The notes under the pieces: model-generated
What the model was told of the DNA's origin: nothing
Seen by the model: the letters and a program-made list of their open reading frames with translations, nothing else
Databases searched by the model: none
Program-made: the position numbers and the translations under genes
Shown here: in pieces, positions 1 through 8,965 of the stretch
How positions within the stretch are numbered: position 1 is the stretch's first letter
Layout of the letters: each line of letters begins with the position of its first letter
Assembly: GCA_048262715.1 (NCBI GenBank)
Contig: JBLXEV010000014.1
Location: forward strand, 25,854 to 89,853
Source: Albirhodobacter sp048262715
GTDB taxonomy: Bacteria; Pseudomonadota; Alphaproteobacteria; Rhodobacterales; Rhodobacteraceae
DNA: 64,000 nucleotides
Direction: 5' to 3'

Positions 1-162
1 TTCCTCGGCGTGGTCAAAAACGCGCTTCCGGTGGTGGATATCTCGCCCTTCTGGCAACTCGCGATCTCGGGCGCTGCGATCATCATCGCGGTCGCCTTCA
101 ACGCCCAATCCGGCCGCAGCAAAGGCCGCGTCATCCTCAAATCGGCGGAGCATTCCCAATGA
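1..162 (+). CDS. rhaP: ABC sugar permease, C-terminal end (RhaP-like)
   Basis: This is the last 53 codons of a gene that begins before the window. The residues are mainly hydrophobic (the segment around FWQLAISGAAIIIAVAFNA is one membrane helix) and end in a basic cytoplasmic tail, as in AraH/RbsC-type permeases. Its TGA overlaps the ATG of the next permease (ATGA at 159-162), so the two are translationally coupled. The gene order permease-permease-mutarotase-kinase matches the rhaSTPQUK rhamnose locus of rhizobia, so this is most likely RhaP. The name rests on context, because only the tail is visible. Confidence 0.75.
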   Translation, partial: FLGVVKNALPVVDISPFWQLAISGAAIIIAVAFNAQSGRSKGRVILKSAEHSQ

Positions 163-1166
163 GCCTGACAGAGACACCCACCCCGACGGGCCGCCATATC
201 CCCGACCGTTTGCGCTCGCCTCTGGAAGCGCGGCTGAAAAGCTGGGAGAGCCTGCTGCTGATCGTGGCCATCGCGATTTTCATCGTGAACGCCTTCGCCT
301 CGCCCTATTTCCTCAACGCGTGGAACCTCTCGGACGCGACGTTCAACTTCACCGAGAAGGCGATGATTGCCTTCGCGATGGCGCTTTTGATCATCGCGGG
401 CGAGATTGATCTCTCGGTCGCCTCGATCATCGCGCTGGCCTCGACGGCGATGGGGGTTGTCATGACCATGGGCGCGGGCACGCCGCTGATCGTTTTGACA
501 GGGCTTGGCACGGGGCTGCTGTGCGGCGCGTTCAACGGGGTGCTCGTCACCCGCCTCGGGCTGCCGTCGATCGTGGTGACCATCGGCACGATGAGCCTGT
601 TTCGCGGGATCAGCTTTATCATTCTTGGGGATGGGGCCTTTCGCGGCTACCCCGAGGATTTCGCATGGTTCGGGCAGGGCTATGCGATTGGGGTGATCTC
701 GGTCGAATTCGTGATCTTCGCACTGCTGGCGCTGATCTTCGGCATCGTTTTGCACAAAACCAACTTTGGCCGCGCGGTCTATAGCATTGGCAACAACGCC
801 ACGGCGGCGCTGTTTTCCGGCGTGCGCGTCGGCCGCGTGAAGATGATCCTGTTCCTGCTGACGGGGCTGATGTCCGGTCTGGCGGCCGTGTGCCTGACCT
901 CGCGCCTCGGCTCCACCCGCCCTTCGATTGCGACGGGGATGGAGCTGGAAGTGGTCACTATGGTGGTGCTGGGTGGGGTCAATATCCTTGGCGGATCGGG
1001 CACGATTCCGGGGGTGGTGATCGCCGCTTTCGTGATGGGGCTGGTGACGTTCGGCCTCGGATTGCTCAATGTGCCGGGGATTGTGATGTCGATCTTCATC
1101 GGCGGCCTGTTGATCGGGGTGATCGCCTTGCCACGGCTTTGGGCGATGTTTCGGGGGCGGACGTAA
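159..1166 (+). CDS. rhaQ: Rhamnose ABC transporter permease RhaQ
   Basis: This 335-residue inner-membrane permease belongs to the AraH/RbsC (CUT2) family. It has about nine or ten hydrophobic segments, from roughly residue 30 (LLLIVAIAIFIVNAF) to the last helix near 310-330. The family signature around GEIDLSVASIIALAS (residues 81-95) and the cytoplasmic coupling region GGVNILGGSGTIPG (about 274-287) are both present. It would pair with the upstream permease and an ATPase outside the window to import L-rhamnose. It overlaps its neighbours on both sides (ATGA upstream, TAATG downstream), which indicates one operon. The sugar is inferred from the following mutarotase and kinase. Confidence 0.9.
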   Translation: MSLTETPTPTGRHIPDRLRSPLEARLKSWESLLLIVAIAIFIVNAFASPYFLNAWNLSDATFNFTEKAMIAFAMALLIIAGEIDLSVASIIALASTAMGVVMTMGAGTPLIVLTGLGTGLLCGAFNGVLVTRLGLPSIVVTIGTMSLFRGISFIILGDGAFRGYPEDFAWFGQGYAIGVISVEFVIFALLALIFGIVLHKTNFGRAVYSIGNNATAALFSGVRVGRVKMILFLLTGLMSGLAAVCLTSRLGSTRPSIATGMELEVVTMVVLGGVNILGGSGTIPGVVIAAFVMGLVTFGLGLLNVPGIVMSIFIGGLLIGVIALPRLWAMFRGRT

Positions 1167-1507
1167 TGCCGGCAAAAATACTATCGGCGGAGAAGGAAAA
1201 ATACGCTTTCCGAATGGTTCTGAACGCGGGGCAATTGGCGGAGTATAAACGCCGCCACAATGAGATCTGGCCGGAGCTATCGGCGGCGCTAAAGGCGGCT
1301 GGGGTCGAGGATTATTCGATCCATTACGACCCCGAGACGCGGCATCTTTTCGGGGTGCTCTGGCGGCATGCGGGGCATTCGATGGATCGCCTTCCCGATC
1401 TTCCCGTGGTGCAGAAATGGTGGGCCTATATGGCCGATATTATGGAAACGCACCCCGACAACCGCCCCGTTGAGACCGCGCTGCAAACGGTGTTTCACCT
1501 GCCATGA
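1166..1507 (+). CDS. rhaU: L-rhamnose mutarotase
   Basis: This 113-residue protein is of the RhaM/RhaU family, which interconverts the alpha and beta anomers of L-rhamnose in the cytoplasm. Family landmarks are the early AFRMVLNAGQLAEYKRRHNEIWPEL stretch (His and Glu near residues 30-33), IHYDPETRHLFGVL with its Tyr, and the WW pair in VQKWWAYMADIM. Family members are about 104 residues, and this one carries a short N-terminal extension. Its ATG shares an A with the upstream stop, and its TGA overlaps the kinase ATG. The position between permease and kinase is exactly that of rhaU in rhizobial rhamnose loci. Confidence 0.93.
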   Translation: MPAKILSAEKEKYAFRMVLNAGQLAEYKRRHNEIWPELSAALKAAGVEDYSIHYDPETRHLFGVLWRHAGHSMDRLPDLPVVQKWWAYMADIMETHPDNRPVETALQTVFHLP

Positions 1508-2868
1508 CGATGCCGCGCCATATCGCTGTGCTGGATATCGGCAAGACCAATGCCAAGCTCGCGTTGGTGGATGGGGCGAGGCTTGCAGAGATCGCGGTCG
1601 TCACCCGCCCGAATACGGTTTTGACCTCCGCGCCTTATCCGCATTTTGATCTGGATGGGCATTGGGCGTTTTTCCTCGAACATCTCAAAGCCTTCCACGC
1701 CAGTCACGGGATTGATGCGATCTCCATCACCACCCATGGCGCGGCGGGGGTCTTGCTGACGGCGGAGGGCGAATTGGCAACGCCGATGCTGGATTACGAA
1801 CATACCGGCCCCGATGAGACCGCCGCCGCCTATGATGCGATCCGTCCCGATTTCGCGCGCACAGGCAGCCCGCGCCTCAAGATGGGGCTGAACCTTGGCG
1901 CGCAACTGCATTGGTTGTTCGAGCGCGACCCGACCCTCAAGGCGCGCACAGCGCATATTCTGACCTATCCGCAATATTGGGGCTGGCGGATGACGGGCGA
2001 AATGGCCTGCGATATCAGCTCGCTCGGGTGTCATACCGATTTGTGGGAGCCGATGGCGGGGCAGTTTTCCGCGCTGGTTGATCTGCTCGATATCCGTGGC
2101 AAGCTCGCCCCTGCGCGCAAATCCTCCGATCCGCTGGGGCGGCTCTCGCCCGAGATTGCACGCCGCACGGGGCTGTCGCGCGATACGCCCGTGCTTTGCG
2201 GCATCCATGATAGCAATGCGTCTTTGCTGCCGCATTTGATCGGGCGGCGGGGCCCGTTCAGCGTGATATCGACAGGCACTTGGGTGATCGCGATGTCGGT
2301 TGGCGGCGAGGAAGTCTCGCTGGATCCGGCCCGTGATACCTTAATCAACGCCTCTGCTTTCGGCACGCCTATCCCCTCCGCGCGGTTCATGGGCGGGCGC
2401 GAGTTCGAGATGCTGCGCGATGGATCCCGCGCGCAGCCCAGTGCGGCCGACCGCGCCCGTGTTTTGCGCGATGGGGTGATGCTGCTCCCTGCTGTGATCG
2501 GAGAGAGCGGTCCGTTCAGGGGCCGCCATCACCGCTGGACCGTGCCGCCGCAAACAGATGGCGAGCGGATCTTTGCTCTCTCGCTCTATCTCGCGCTGAT
2601 GACCGATACCTGCCTCGATCTGATCGGGGCGCGTGGCCCCTGTGTGGTGGAAGGCCCGTTTGCGGCGAATTCCGATTTTCTGCGGATGCTTGGGGTGCTG
2701 CGCGGGCCCATCGAGGTTGCGGCCTCGGCGACCGGCACGAGTGTCGGCGCGGCGCTGCTCTTTGCCACAGCGGGTGCGCGCAGCGAGACGCGGATTGCGT
2801 CAGACGGTGGGGAGGATGCGCCTTTATGTGGCTATGCCAAAGCGTGGGCCAAGAAGGTCAAGACGTAG
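1504..2868 (+). CDS. rhaK: FGGY-family sugar kinase, rhamnose kinase RhaK
   Basis: This 454-residue FGGY kinase has the phosphate-binding loop AVLDIGKTNAKLALVD (about residues 8-23), the catalytic-Asp region LCGIHDSNASLLPHL (about 231-245) and the adenosine-side motif VISTGTWVIAMS (about 253-264). In rhizobia, RhaK phosphorylates the sugar and is also needed for ABC import, and the same coupling is plausible here because the gene is translationally fused to the transporter cluster (ATGA overlap). It is the last gene of the operon. A convergent gene starts its 3' end only 29 bp later, and no clear terminator lies between. The exact substrate, rhamnose or rhamnulose, is inferred from the neighbours. 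Confidence 0.9.
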   Translation: MTMPRHIAVLDIGKTNAKLALVDGARLAEIAVVTRPNTVLTSAPYPHFDLDGHWAFFLEHLKAFHASHGIDAISITTHGAAGVLLTAEGELATPMLDYEHTGPDETAAAYDAIRPDFARTGSPRLKMGLNLGAQLHWLFERDPTLKARTAHILTYPQYWGWRMTGEMACDISSLGCHTDLWEPMAGQFSALVDLLDIRGKLAPARKSSDPLGRLSPEIARRTGLSRDTPVLCGIHDSNASLLPHLIGRRGPFSVISTGTWVIAMSVGGEEVSLDPARDTLINASAFGTPIPSARFMGGREFEMLRDGSRAQPSAADRARVLRDGVMLLPAVIGESGPFRGRHHRWTVPPQTDGERIFALSLYLALMTDTCLDLIGARGPCVVEGPFAANSDFLRMLGVLRGPIEVAASATGTSVGAALLFATAGARSETRIASDGGEDAPLCGYAKAWAKKVKT

Positions 2869-2897
2869 GGGGCCAGTTTGTGGTGCTGTCGCGGCGC

Positions 2898-3686
2898 CTA
2901 CGCTCCCGAAGTTAAGCGCTCCGCCCCCTCAGGATGGACCGTCTCGTAATAATCCCGCAATTTCAGATCCGCCGCCGCCGCTTCATCAATCAAAACGGTT
3001 GCCTTGGGATGAAATTGCAACGCGGATGCGGGGCAGACGGCGCTCACCGGCCCCTCGATCATTCGGGCGACCGCCTCGCTTTTCGCCGCACCTGTCGCGA
3101 GCAAGAGAATCTGCTTCGCGTCGAGGATCGTGCCAATTCCCATGGTGATCGCGACACTGGGGACGGTCTCCCCGTCGTTGAAATATCGCGCATTATCGGC
3201 AACGGTCTTTCGTGTCAGCGTTTTCAGGCGGGTGCGCGACGCGAGCGAGGATGTGGGCTCATTAAACCCTATGTGCCCGTTGCGGCCAATGCCAAGCAAT
3301 TGCAGATCAATGCCGCCACATGATACGATTTCGGCCTCAAAGCGTCGTGCCTCCGCCTCTGGGTCTGGCGCATCTCCGCGTGGAAGATGGGCGCGCGCGT
3401 GGTGCAGGCCAACCGCGTCAAAAAGATGCTTCCGCATGTAGTGATGGTAGCTTTGCGGATGCGTGCTGCCCAGCCCGACGTATTCATCGAGATTGAAGCT
3501 GGTGCAGCGCTGGAAAAGGGAAGGGGTCTTTGCCGCGCGCTCGCGCAGTGTGGCATAGACGGGTTTCATTGTACCGCCCGTCGCGAGGCCAAGAACCGCC
3601 TTTGGCGATGCGGTCAGCGCGGCGATGATCCGGCGCGCGGTCTCAAAACTTGCGGTTGCGGCATCGGCGAAGATCAAAATTTTCAT
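2898..3686 (-). CDS. nagB: Glucosamine-6-phosphate deaminase
   Basis: This 262-residue enzyme converts glucosamine 6-phosphate to fructose 6-phosphate and ammonia. Visible landmarks are the phosphate loop GLATGGTMKPVYA, the FNLDEYVGL motif with the catalytic Asp, and GIGRNGHIGFNEP with the catalytic His and Glu. The length matches the family (about 260-270). The start is taken at ATG 3686 because AAGGA lies 6 bases before it; an upstream in-frame ATG at 3728 lacks this and would add a basic non-family leader. It is the last gene of the leftward ROK-deacetylase-deaminase operon, 74 bp behind the deacetylase, and supplies the exit of an amino-sugar pathway. Confidence 0.93.
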   Translation of the reverse strand: MKILIFADAATASFETARRIIAALTASPKAVLGLATGGTMKPVYATLRERAAKTPSLFQRCTSFNLDEYVGLGSTHPQSYHHYMRKHLFDAVGLHHARAHLPRGDAPDPEAEARRFEAEIVSCGGIDLQLLGIGRNGHIGFNEPTSSLASRTRLKTLTRKTVADNARYFNDGETVPSVAITMGIGTILDAKQILLLATGAAKSEAVARMIEGPVSAVCPASALQFHPKATVLIDEAAAADLKLRDYYETVHPEGAERLTSGA

Positions 3687-3760
3687 TTTGGAGTCCTTGG
3701 GGAAGCGACGTGAAAGGGGAAAGCCCACCGTCGCTTCCTGATGAGGGCGCGGGGGTGTGT

Positions 3761-6133
3761 TTAGCGAGAAAGGCGCGGCGCGGGCTGCACGAGATTGGCG
3801 AGCAGTCGGAACGCCCCTGGCACAAGTTTATCGAGTTGATGGTGAAGGGTGAGGCTGGTGTGCGTGTGTCGCCCCTTGCCGATCTGGGCGGAGAGGAGTG
3901 AGCCGTTCAGCGGCGCCTCTTCGGCATCCGACATCGCCAAAAGCGGTTGATAGGCCGTGTCCCATTCCGAGGCAAAATACAGGCCGCGATCCTTATCCCA
4001 TCCTGCAAATTCGCGTTGGTCAATGAGATTTGGCCCGATCATGAGCGGGTGCTCGGGCGCTAAAATCTCGACAGGGGCGGTTGGGTTGGTGACACGCCAG
4101 CGGAGGGAGGGCGTGCCGATCTTCAGCAGACGCGGGGGCGTCCGGCGGGCGTCCCATCCCAGATCGGGACGTTGATAGAGCGTCACCAAATGCCCGCCAG
4201 CTTCGACGAAGGCATGCAGGCGCGTTGTCGCGGCGACCAGATCCGGTCGGTTGCCAAAGGCGATGACGCCGATCAAGACGGTGGTATAGGCGGAGAAATC
4301 CTCATCTTGCGCGACCGTCTCGAGGCATGTCACATCGAGGCCGATGTGTTGCATCCAGTGCCCGACAGTATCGCCCGAGCCGATATAGGCGATGCGCGCG
4401 CCAGAGGGCAGGGCAAGGTCGAGCGTTAGGATCTTGAGGCTGGCGGGGTCGGAATAAGTAACCTCGCCGATATGGTTGAACTGCGCCCGCGAGAGTGTTT
4501 GCGCGGGACGCCCGTCGATGTTTGGCGTGAAATCGACAAGTGACCCGATATCATCCTTCGGGGGGGTGATCGTGAGGGTGTGGCCGTTTCGTGTCGCCGC
4601 CCAGCCCGTCGGGATGGTGAATGAGACGGCATGCGCGTCTGTCAGCGTGGTTGTCAGCGAAGAGGTGTCGCCAATCTTGCGGAGGAGCTGTGCCGGGCGC
4701 GCTGCAAAACTGTGTTGCGGGCGGACATCCAGCGGGGTTTCAGGATCAACACTGATCGTGACGCGCCGCCCCGCGATTGTGGCGGCGACATCTAACCAGC
4801 CATGTCCGTTGCCACCCAAAGGATCGAAGGCCGCGGTGAAAGCGGGGGTGAAGGGGGCATCGATGGCGACGTCCATCTCAAGATCTATGAACGATGTCGC
4901 CAGCGCCTTGCTGGGGGCCGATACGCCCGCGGGGAGCCGCGGCCTCAGCTCGATCTGTGATGCGTCAATCGGGGTCGTTTGGCCGATATGGAGATGGCCC
5001 TTGCCGCCCAAGAGCAAAGCCGCGGGCCGAGGGGTCACGATGAGGGAAAGCCCTGCGGCCTCAGCCAGAGCCACTGCGATCTCGCGCCGTTTGCGCGCAA
5101 GGCGATGCCCGTGTGCTGCGTTAAATTCGGGGGTGGAGAGCTGCTGCGCGGTCTCAAGCACCGCATCGGCTGCGGCCAAATGCGCAGCTATCATTTTGCG
5201 ATGGGGGAAGGCGCTTTGCGCCTGCGCGATCGCACTGGCGGCTTGGGTGAGCGCCTCTGCCGCAGGCCCCGCGTGCTCGACGAGATCTGCCAGGGTTTGC
5301 GGGACAGTCTGCGCAAGGGTGTGTTCTGCCGCGCCGTTGACGCGGTGCAATGCCCAATCTCTCTCGGGGGTGTCGGACCAGCTTCCCATGCCTTGCGAGG
5401 CATGACGGCGGCGCGACCATTGGCCAATTTCGGCGAAGGAGGCGCCTGTTGTGTCGTCGTGTGGCCCTGCGGTGATGCGCAGGGTGGCAGGCGGGGGCGG
5501 CACCGCATCGTCATAGGTTGCCCCGCCGCCCGACCACGCGGGCAGATAGTGATGTGTCACCTGCCACGGCCCCGCAGGGTGATCCGTCAACGCAGCCGGA
5601 TCGGCGGCGAGGGCGATGGCTTGATGGGCGGCGCGGGTCATCGCGCGGTGGTGGCCGTGCTGACCGGGAACGTCCAAGAATGTCGGCAAAACAACATCCG
5701 GTCGATAGGTGCGATAGGCGCGGGCCATCCTGTCCACCACCAAGGCCTCATCCCAGCGGGCAAAGGTATCATCACCGTCTTTGGAGAATCCGAAATCATG
5801 CACAGTGTCTGAGGGCCCAAATCCGAGCCAAGCGACGTCACAATCTAGTACTTTGGCGGCCTCTTCCATCTCGCGGGTGCGGATCACGCCGAGGAGGCCG
5901 TTGCGCTCCGGGCCCAAGGCGTTCTGACCGCCCTCGCCGCGTGTCGAACAGGCCACCACCACGCGCATGCCAAGCCCGAACCGGAGCCATGCCAGCAGAC
6001 CGCTGTGCTCGTCATCGGGATGCGCGCCGGTGTTCATCACGGTCACAACACTTTGGAGGCGTGACAGGGCGTGAGACAGGCGGATCAAGGCGGGATTTGC
6101 TTCGCGATGCGCAAGGCGGTTTTGGGGGATCAT
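3761..6133 (-). CDS. PIG-L family deacetylase with C-terminal amidotransferase-like domain
   Basis: This is a 790-residue protein. Residues about 30-200 form a PIG-L/LmbE zinc deacetylase domain, with the metal and catalytic motif AHPDDE near residue 38 and the distal ligand region GQHGHHRAM. PIG-L enzymes remove the acetyl group from N-acetylglucosaminyl compounds. The middle is a beta-rich region (about 400-560). The C-terminal part (about 580-785) resembles a class I glutamine-amidotransferase-like fold with strands such as TVLIGVIAFG and HAFVEAGGHLVTLYQ, but no catalytic Cys is apparent. No signal peptide is seen. AAGGA precedes the start by 6 bases. It lies between the ROK regulator and nagB, so deacetylation of an imported N-acetylated amino sugar is the natural role. 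Confidence 0.88.
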   Translation of the reverse strand: MIPQNRLAHREANPALIRLSHALSRLQSVVTVMNTGAHPDDEHSGLLAWLRFGLGMRVVVACSTRGEGGQNALGPERNGLLGVIRTREMEEAAKVLDCDVAWLGFGPSDTVHDFGFSKDGDDTFARWDEALVVDRMARAYRTYRPDVVLPTFLDVPGQHGHHRAMTRAAHQAIALAADPAALTDHPAGPWQVTHHYLPAWSGGGATYDDAVPPPPATLRITAGPHDDTTGASFAEIGQWSRRRHASQGMGSWSDTPERDWALHRVNGAAEHTLAQTVPQTLADLVEHAGPAAEALTQAASAIAQAQSAFPHRKMIAAHLAAADAVLETAQQLSTPEFNAAHGHRLARKRREIAVALAEAAGLSLIVTPRPAALLLGGKGHLHIGQTTPIDASQIELRPRLPAGVSAPSKALATSFIDLEMDVAIDAPFTPAFTAAFDPLGGNGHGWLDVAATIAGRRVTISVDPETPLDVRPQHSFAARPAQLLRKIGDTSSLTTTLTDAHAVSFTIPTGWAATRNGHTLTITPPKDDIGSLVDFTPNIDGRPAQTLSRAQFNHIGEVTYSDPASLKILTLDLALPSGARIAYIGSGDTVGHWMQHIGLDVTCLETVAQDEDFSAYTTVLIGVIAFGNRPDLVAATTRLHAFVEAGGHLVTLYQRPDLGWDARRTPPRLLKIGTPSLRWRVTNPTAPVEILAPEHPLMIGPNLIDQREFAGWDKDRGLYFASEWDTAYQPLLAMSDAEEAPLNGSLLSAQIGKGRHTHTSLTLHHQLDKLVPGAFRLLANLVQPAPRLSR

Positions 6134-6150
6134 ATGATTTCCTTGAGAAA

Positions 6151-7401
6151 TTAGCCGATGGTGGAATCCTGAGTGAGATGGAGCTGTGGTGTGATGGCAT
6201 TGAAAAACGGCAGGGCAGCGGCCCCGAAGGCCGCCGAATCTTCGCTGGCTTGGCCACGTTGAACGCGGGGCAAGGCGCGGAGACGGCGGTTGGCGACGCT
6301 GGTGGGAATATCCAATCGCGCAATCAGATCGTCCAAAATCGACTCCGGCATCTTACCGCCAAGGATCATCGTTTGCGGATCGAAGATGTTTTCCAAAAGG
6401 CTGATGATCCCCGCGAGATGGGGGGCGGCCTGATCGAGCCATGCGACGATTTTCGGATCCGCTTCGGCATGAGATTTGAGCAATGCCGCGGAGTCTGGCA
6501 CCTTGCCATCCTGCGCCATCCATTCAGTAAGAGCATGCAGTGAGACGTATCTTTCCAGGCACCCATATTGGCCGCATTGGCAGGGAATGCCGTTGGGCGC
6601 GACAACGATATGGCCAATCTCACCGGCGTTGCCGAATGCGCCGCGCAGGGGCTGATCGGCAACGATACCGCCCATGCCGATGCCCGCGCCGAAATACAGC
6701 ATACAAAAATGGGAGACGTTTTGGCCTTTGCCAAAGAGCATCTCGCTGACTGCGGCGGCGTTCGCATCATTGTCTACGACGACGGGGACACCGCAGATTC
6801 CCGTCAGCGCGCTGACCACATCAACATCCGACCAATCGGGAAGCGTTGTCGGGCCGACGCCGGAGAGGCCTTCGATCTCAAACGGCCCGGGCATCACAAC
6901 CCCGATGCCCATGAGTGGCGCGGTATAGGCCGCGCGCAGGCGGGTGACGACATCGCCAATGACACCGAGCACGACATTCGCCTTCATGTCGGGCAGTGTA
7001 ACTTGCTCGACCGAGCGCGGGTTTCCGCCCAGATCCAGCACTGCGGCGGTCAGGCTTCCGACGGCGATCTCGAGGCCAATGGTAATCGCGCCATCAGGGT
7101 TGATACCGTATTGAATCGGCGGCAGGCCCCGCACGGTGCGTTTGCGCCCCATGTCGATCAGCAGCTTTTCCGCCAGCAAATCTTCGATAATATTGGCGAC
7201 GGCTTGGGTCGAAATATGGGCCATATCGGCCAGTTCTTTGCGCCCCAGACTGCCGCCGCGTCGCAAGAGTTCCAAGACCACACGCCGATTATGTTCGCGG
7301 CTGCGCTCAGGGTTTTTGCCCTGCGTTGTCAGGCCGCCGCGCCGCGCGGAATCCGCCTGCGGGGCGGAGGTCTCGGGCTCGTTCGCGGGATGAATTGTCA
7401 T
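6151..7401 (-). CDS. ROK family transcriptional repressor
   Basis: This 416-residue NagC/XylR-type regulator has a winged helix-turn-helix at about residues 38-95 (NRRVVLELLRRGGSLGRKELADMAHISTQAVANIIEDL) followed by a ROK sugar-sensing domain. The latter keeps the VVDNDANAAAV motif, GEIGH and the zinc motif PCQCGQYGCLE, so ligand binding is likely intact. It is the first gene of a leftward operon with deacetylase and nagB. It faces the sugar ABC operon across a 298 bp gap that contains a TTAACT-CA-AGTTAA palindrome. The inferred role is to repress both operons until an amino-sugar inducer binds. Confidence 0.9.
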   Translation of the reverse strand: MTIHPANEPETSAPQADSARRGGLTTQGKNPERSREHNRRVVLELLRRGGSLGRKELADMAHISTQAVANIIEDLLAEKLLIDMGRKRTVRGLPPIQYGINPDGAITIGLEIAVGSLTAAVLDLGGNPRSVEQVTLPDMKANVVLGVIGDVVTRLRAAYTAPLMGIGVVMPGPFEIEGLSGVGPTTLPDWSDVDVVSALTGICGVPVVVDNDANAAAVSEMLFGKGQNVSHFCMLYFGAGIGMGGIVADQPLRGAFGNAGEIGHIVVAPNGIPCQCGQYGCLERYVSLHALTEWMAQDGKVPDSAALLKSHAEADPKIVAWLDQAAPHLAGIISLLENIFDPQTMILGGKMPESILDDLIARLDIPTSVANRRLRALPRVQRGQASEDSAAFGAAALPFFNAITPQLHLTQDSTIG

Positions 7402-7535
7402 GTCTTGGTCCTTCGGATCTTCAGCATCGTCCAGCTATGATTGTCTGCCAGCGCAGTAAACCATGCCTCATCGTCCTTTCCCCGCGATCAGGGCTTGTGA
7501 GCGGGCGGCCTGATGAGGCTCGCATGTGTGCTTAC

Positions 7536-7549
7536 TTAACTCAAGTTAA
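7536..7549. promoter_or_regulatory. Palindromic operator in divergent ROK/ABC promoter region
   Basis: TTAACT-CA-AGTTAA is a perfect 6-2-6 inverted repeat. It is the only AT-rich island in the 298 bp gap (7402-7699) between the ROK repressor and the ABC operon. A -35-like TTGACT follows at 7558-7563. A ROK repressor binding here is inferred from position. The rest of the gap shows no convincing gene. Confidence 0.5.
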
Positions 7550-7699
7550 TTATCTTATTGACTCAGAAGCCATTGCTGGGTCAGGTTCATCGGATGCTCC
7601 GCTTTGCCGTGGGGCCGACAGAAAGAGAGCGGATCGCGTCCGTCGGAGCTGTCAAGTTGCGCCACGTCACAAGGCTTGGCCCATCCAACGGAGGAAATG

Positions 7700-8941
7700 A
7701 TGAATCGATTTACGAAAGCGACACTATTGGCAGGGACGGTGATGGTCTCTGGGACGGCCGCGAGCGCCGTTGATATCGAGTATTGGCAATATATCTACGA
7801 TACCCGCGTTGAGGCTATCGACCAGCTGATCGTGAAGTTTGAGGAGGCCAACCCTGACATCAATGTCAAACAGGTCACCTTCCCCTACGCCGATTATCAA
7901 ACACGCGTGGTGGCCGCGAATATGGCGGGCAAGGGCCCCGATGTTTTGCAGATGTTCTACGGTTGGACGGATGCGTTCGTGAAGGGCGGCGTTTTGCAGC
8001 CTTTGCCGCGTGACCAGTTCCCAGCGGCGACCATTGAAAGCGAGTTTTTCCCGATCGTTCAGGCGATGAAGCGGGGCGATGATTACTACGGCCTGCCAAC
8101 CGCCGTGCGCTCTCTCGCGCTGTTCTACAACAAGACGCTGTTCGCTGAAGCAGGCATCGATGCGCCGCCCGCGACATTGGATGAGCTGGTTGAGGATGCG
8201 GCAAAGCTGGCCAAGAGGGATGACGGCGGGAATTATACGACCGTTGGGATTACACTCGATATGGCGGGGCAGGATCACCAATGGTGGCGCGAAGTGCTCG
8301 TGCGTCAATTCGGAGGCCAGCCCTATAGCGACGATAATGCAACGGTCACCTATGGCTCTGAGGCGGGGATCGCTGCGACGCAATGGTACACGGATCTGGA
8401 GCTCAAATCCAAAGTTGGGGCTGTCGGCTTCATGGATGAAGGGCAGGCCGCTTTCCGCGCGGGGCGTGCGGGGATGACGATTGATGGCACCTTCCGTCTG
8501 GGCGCTTTCCGCGGGATCACCGATTTTGATTGGGGCGTCGTTGAGCTTCCGGCGAATGCGGACGGAATGCGGTCGAATTATGCATCCTACTTTGCCAATG
8601 GCATCGGGGCATCCGCCGAGGGCGAAAAGCTTGAGGCTGCGGCGAAATTCTTGGCCTATCTCTCATCGCCAGACGCGATGCAAGTCTGGCTGGATGTGGT
8701 CGGCGAGTTGCCCGCGAGACCGGAGGTTGCACTGACCGAAGCCAATTTGGCAGATCCGATCTACGCTCCCTTCCTCAAAGGGCTTGAATACGCCCATACC
8801 ACGAAGTTCGTCGACGAACAGGCGCAGCGTCAGGTCGCGATGGATATGGCCAATCGGGTGTTCCTGCAGGGGCAATCTGCTGCGGAGAGTGTGGCAGAGG
8901 CTGTTGTCGCGGAACAAGCGATCCTCGATCGCGCGAAATGA
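7700..8941 (+). CDS. Extracellular sugar-binding protein of ABC importer (family 1)
   Basis: This 413-residue periplasmic binding protein starts with a Sec signal peptide (MNRFTKATLLAGTVMVSGTAASA, cleavage near residue 23). Family-1 solute-binding features include ANPDINVKQVTFPYADYQTRV and LALFYNKTLFAEAGIDAPPATLDEL. Of two adjacent ATGs (7697 and 7700) the second is chosen, because GGAGG at 7690-7694 sits 5 bases before it. It is the first gene of the rightward operon of two permeases, a lyase, an ATPase and a ROK kinase. The ligand is unknown; the divergent deacetylase and deaminase suggest an N-acetylated amino sugar or a conjugate of one. Confidence 0.92.
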   Translation: MNRFTKATLLAGTVMVSGTAASAVDIEYWQYIYDTRVEAIDQLIVKFEEANPDINVKQVTFPYADYQTRVVAANMAGKGPDVLQMFYGWTDAFVKGGVLQPLPRDQFPAATIESEFFPIVQAMKRGDDYYGLPTAVRSLALFYNKTLFAEAGIDAPPATLDELVEDAAKLAKRDDGGNYTTVGITLDMAGQDHQWWREVLVRQFGGQPYSDDNATVTYGSEAGIAATQWYTDLELKSKVGAVGFMDEGQAAFRAGRAGMTIDGTFRLGAFRGITDFDWGVVELPANADGMRSNYASYFANGIGASAEGEKLEAAAKFLAYLSSPDAMQVWLDVVGELPARPEVALTEANLADPIYAPFLKGLEYAHTTKFVDEQAQRQVAMDMANRVFLQGQSAAESVAEAVVAEQAILDRAK

Positions 8942-8965
8942 TCCTATAACAGGAGTGGCGCTGAT

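Noticed and set aside
5518..6543. Long open frame antisense to the PIG-L gene
   Set aside because: It is Arg/Pro/Gly-rich and of low complexity, typical of a GC-rich antisense frame, and crosses the PIG-L/ROK junction.
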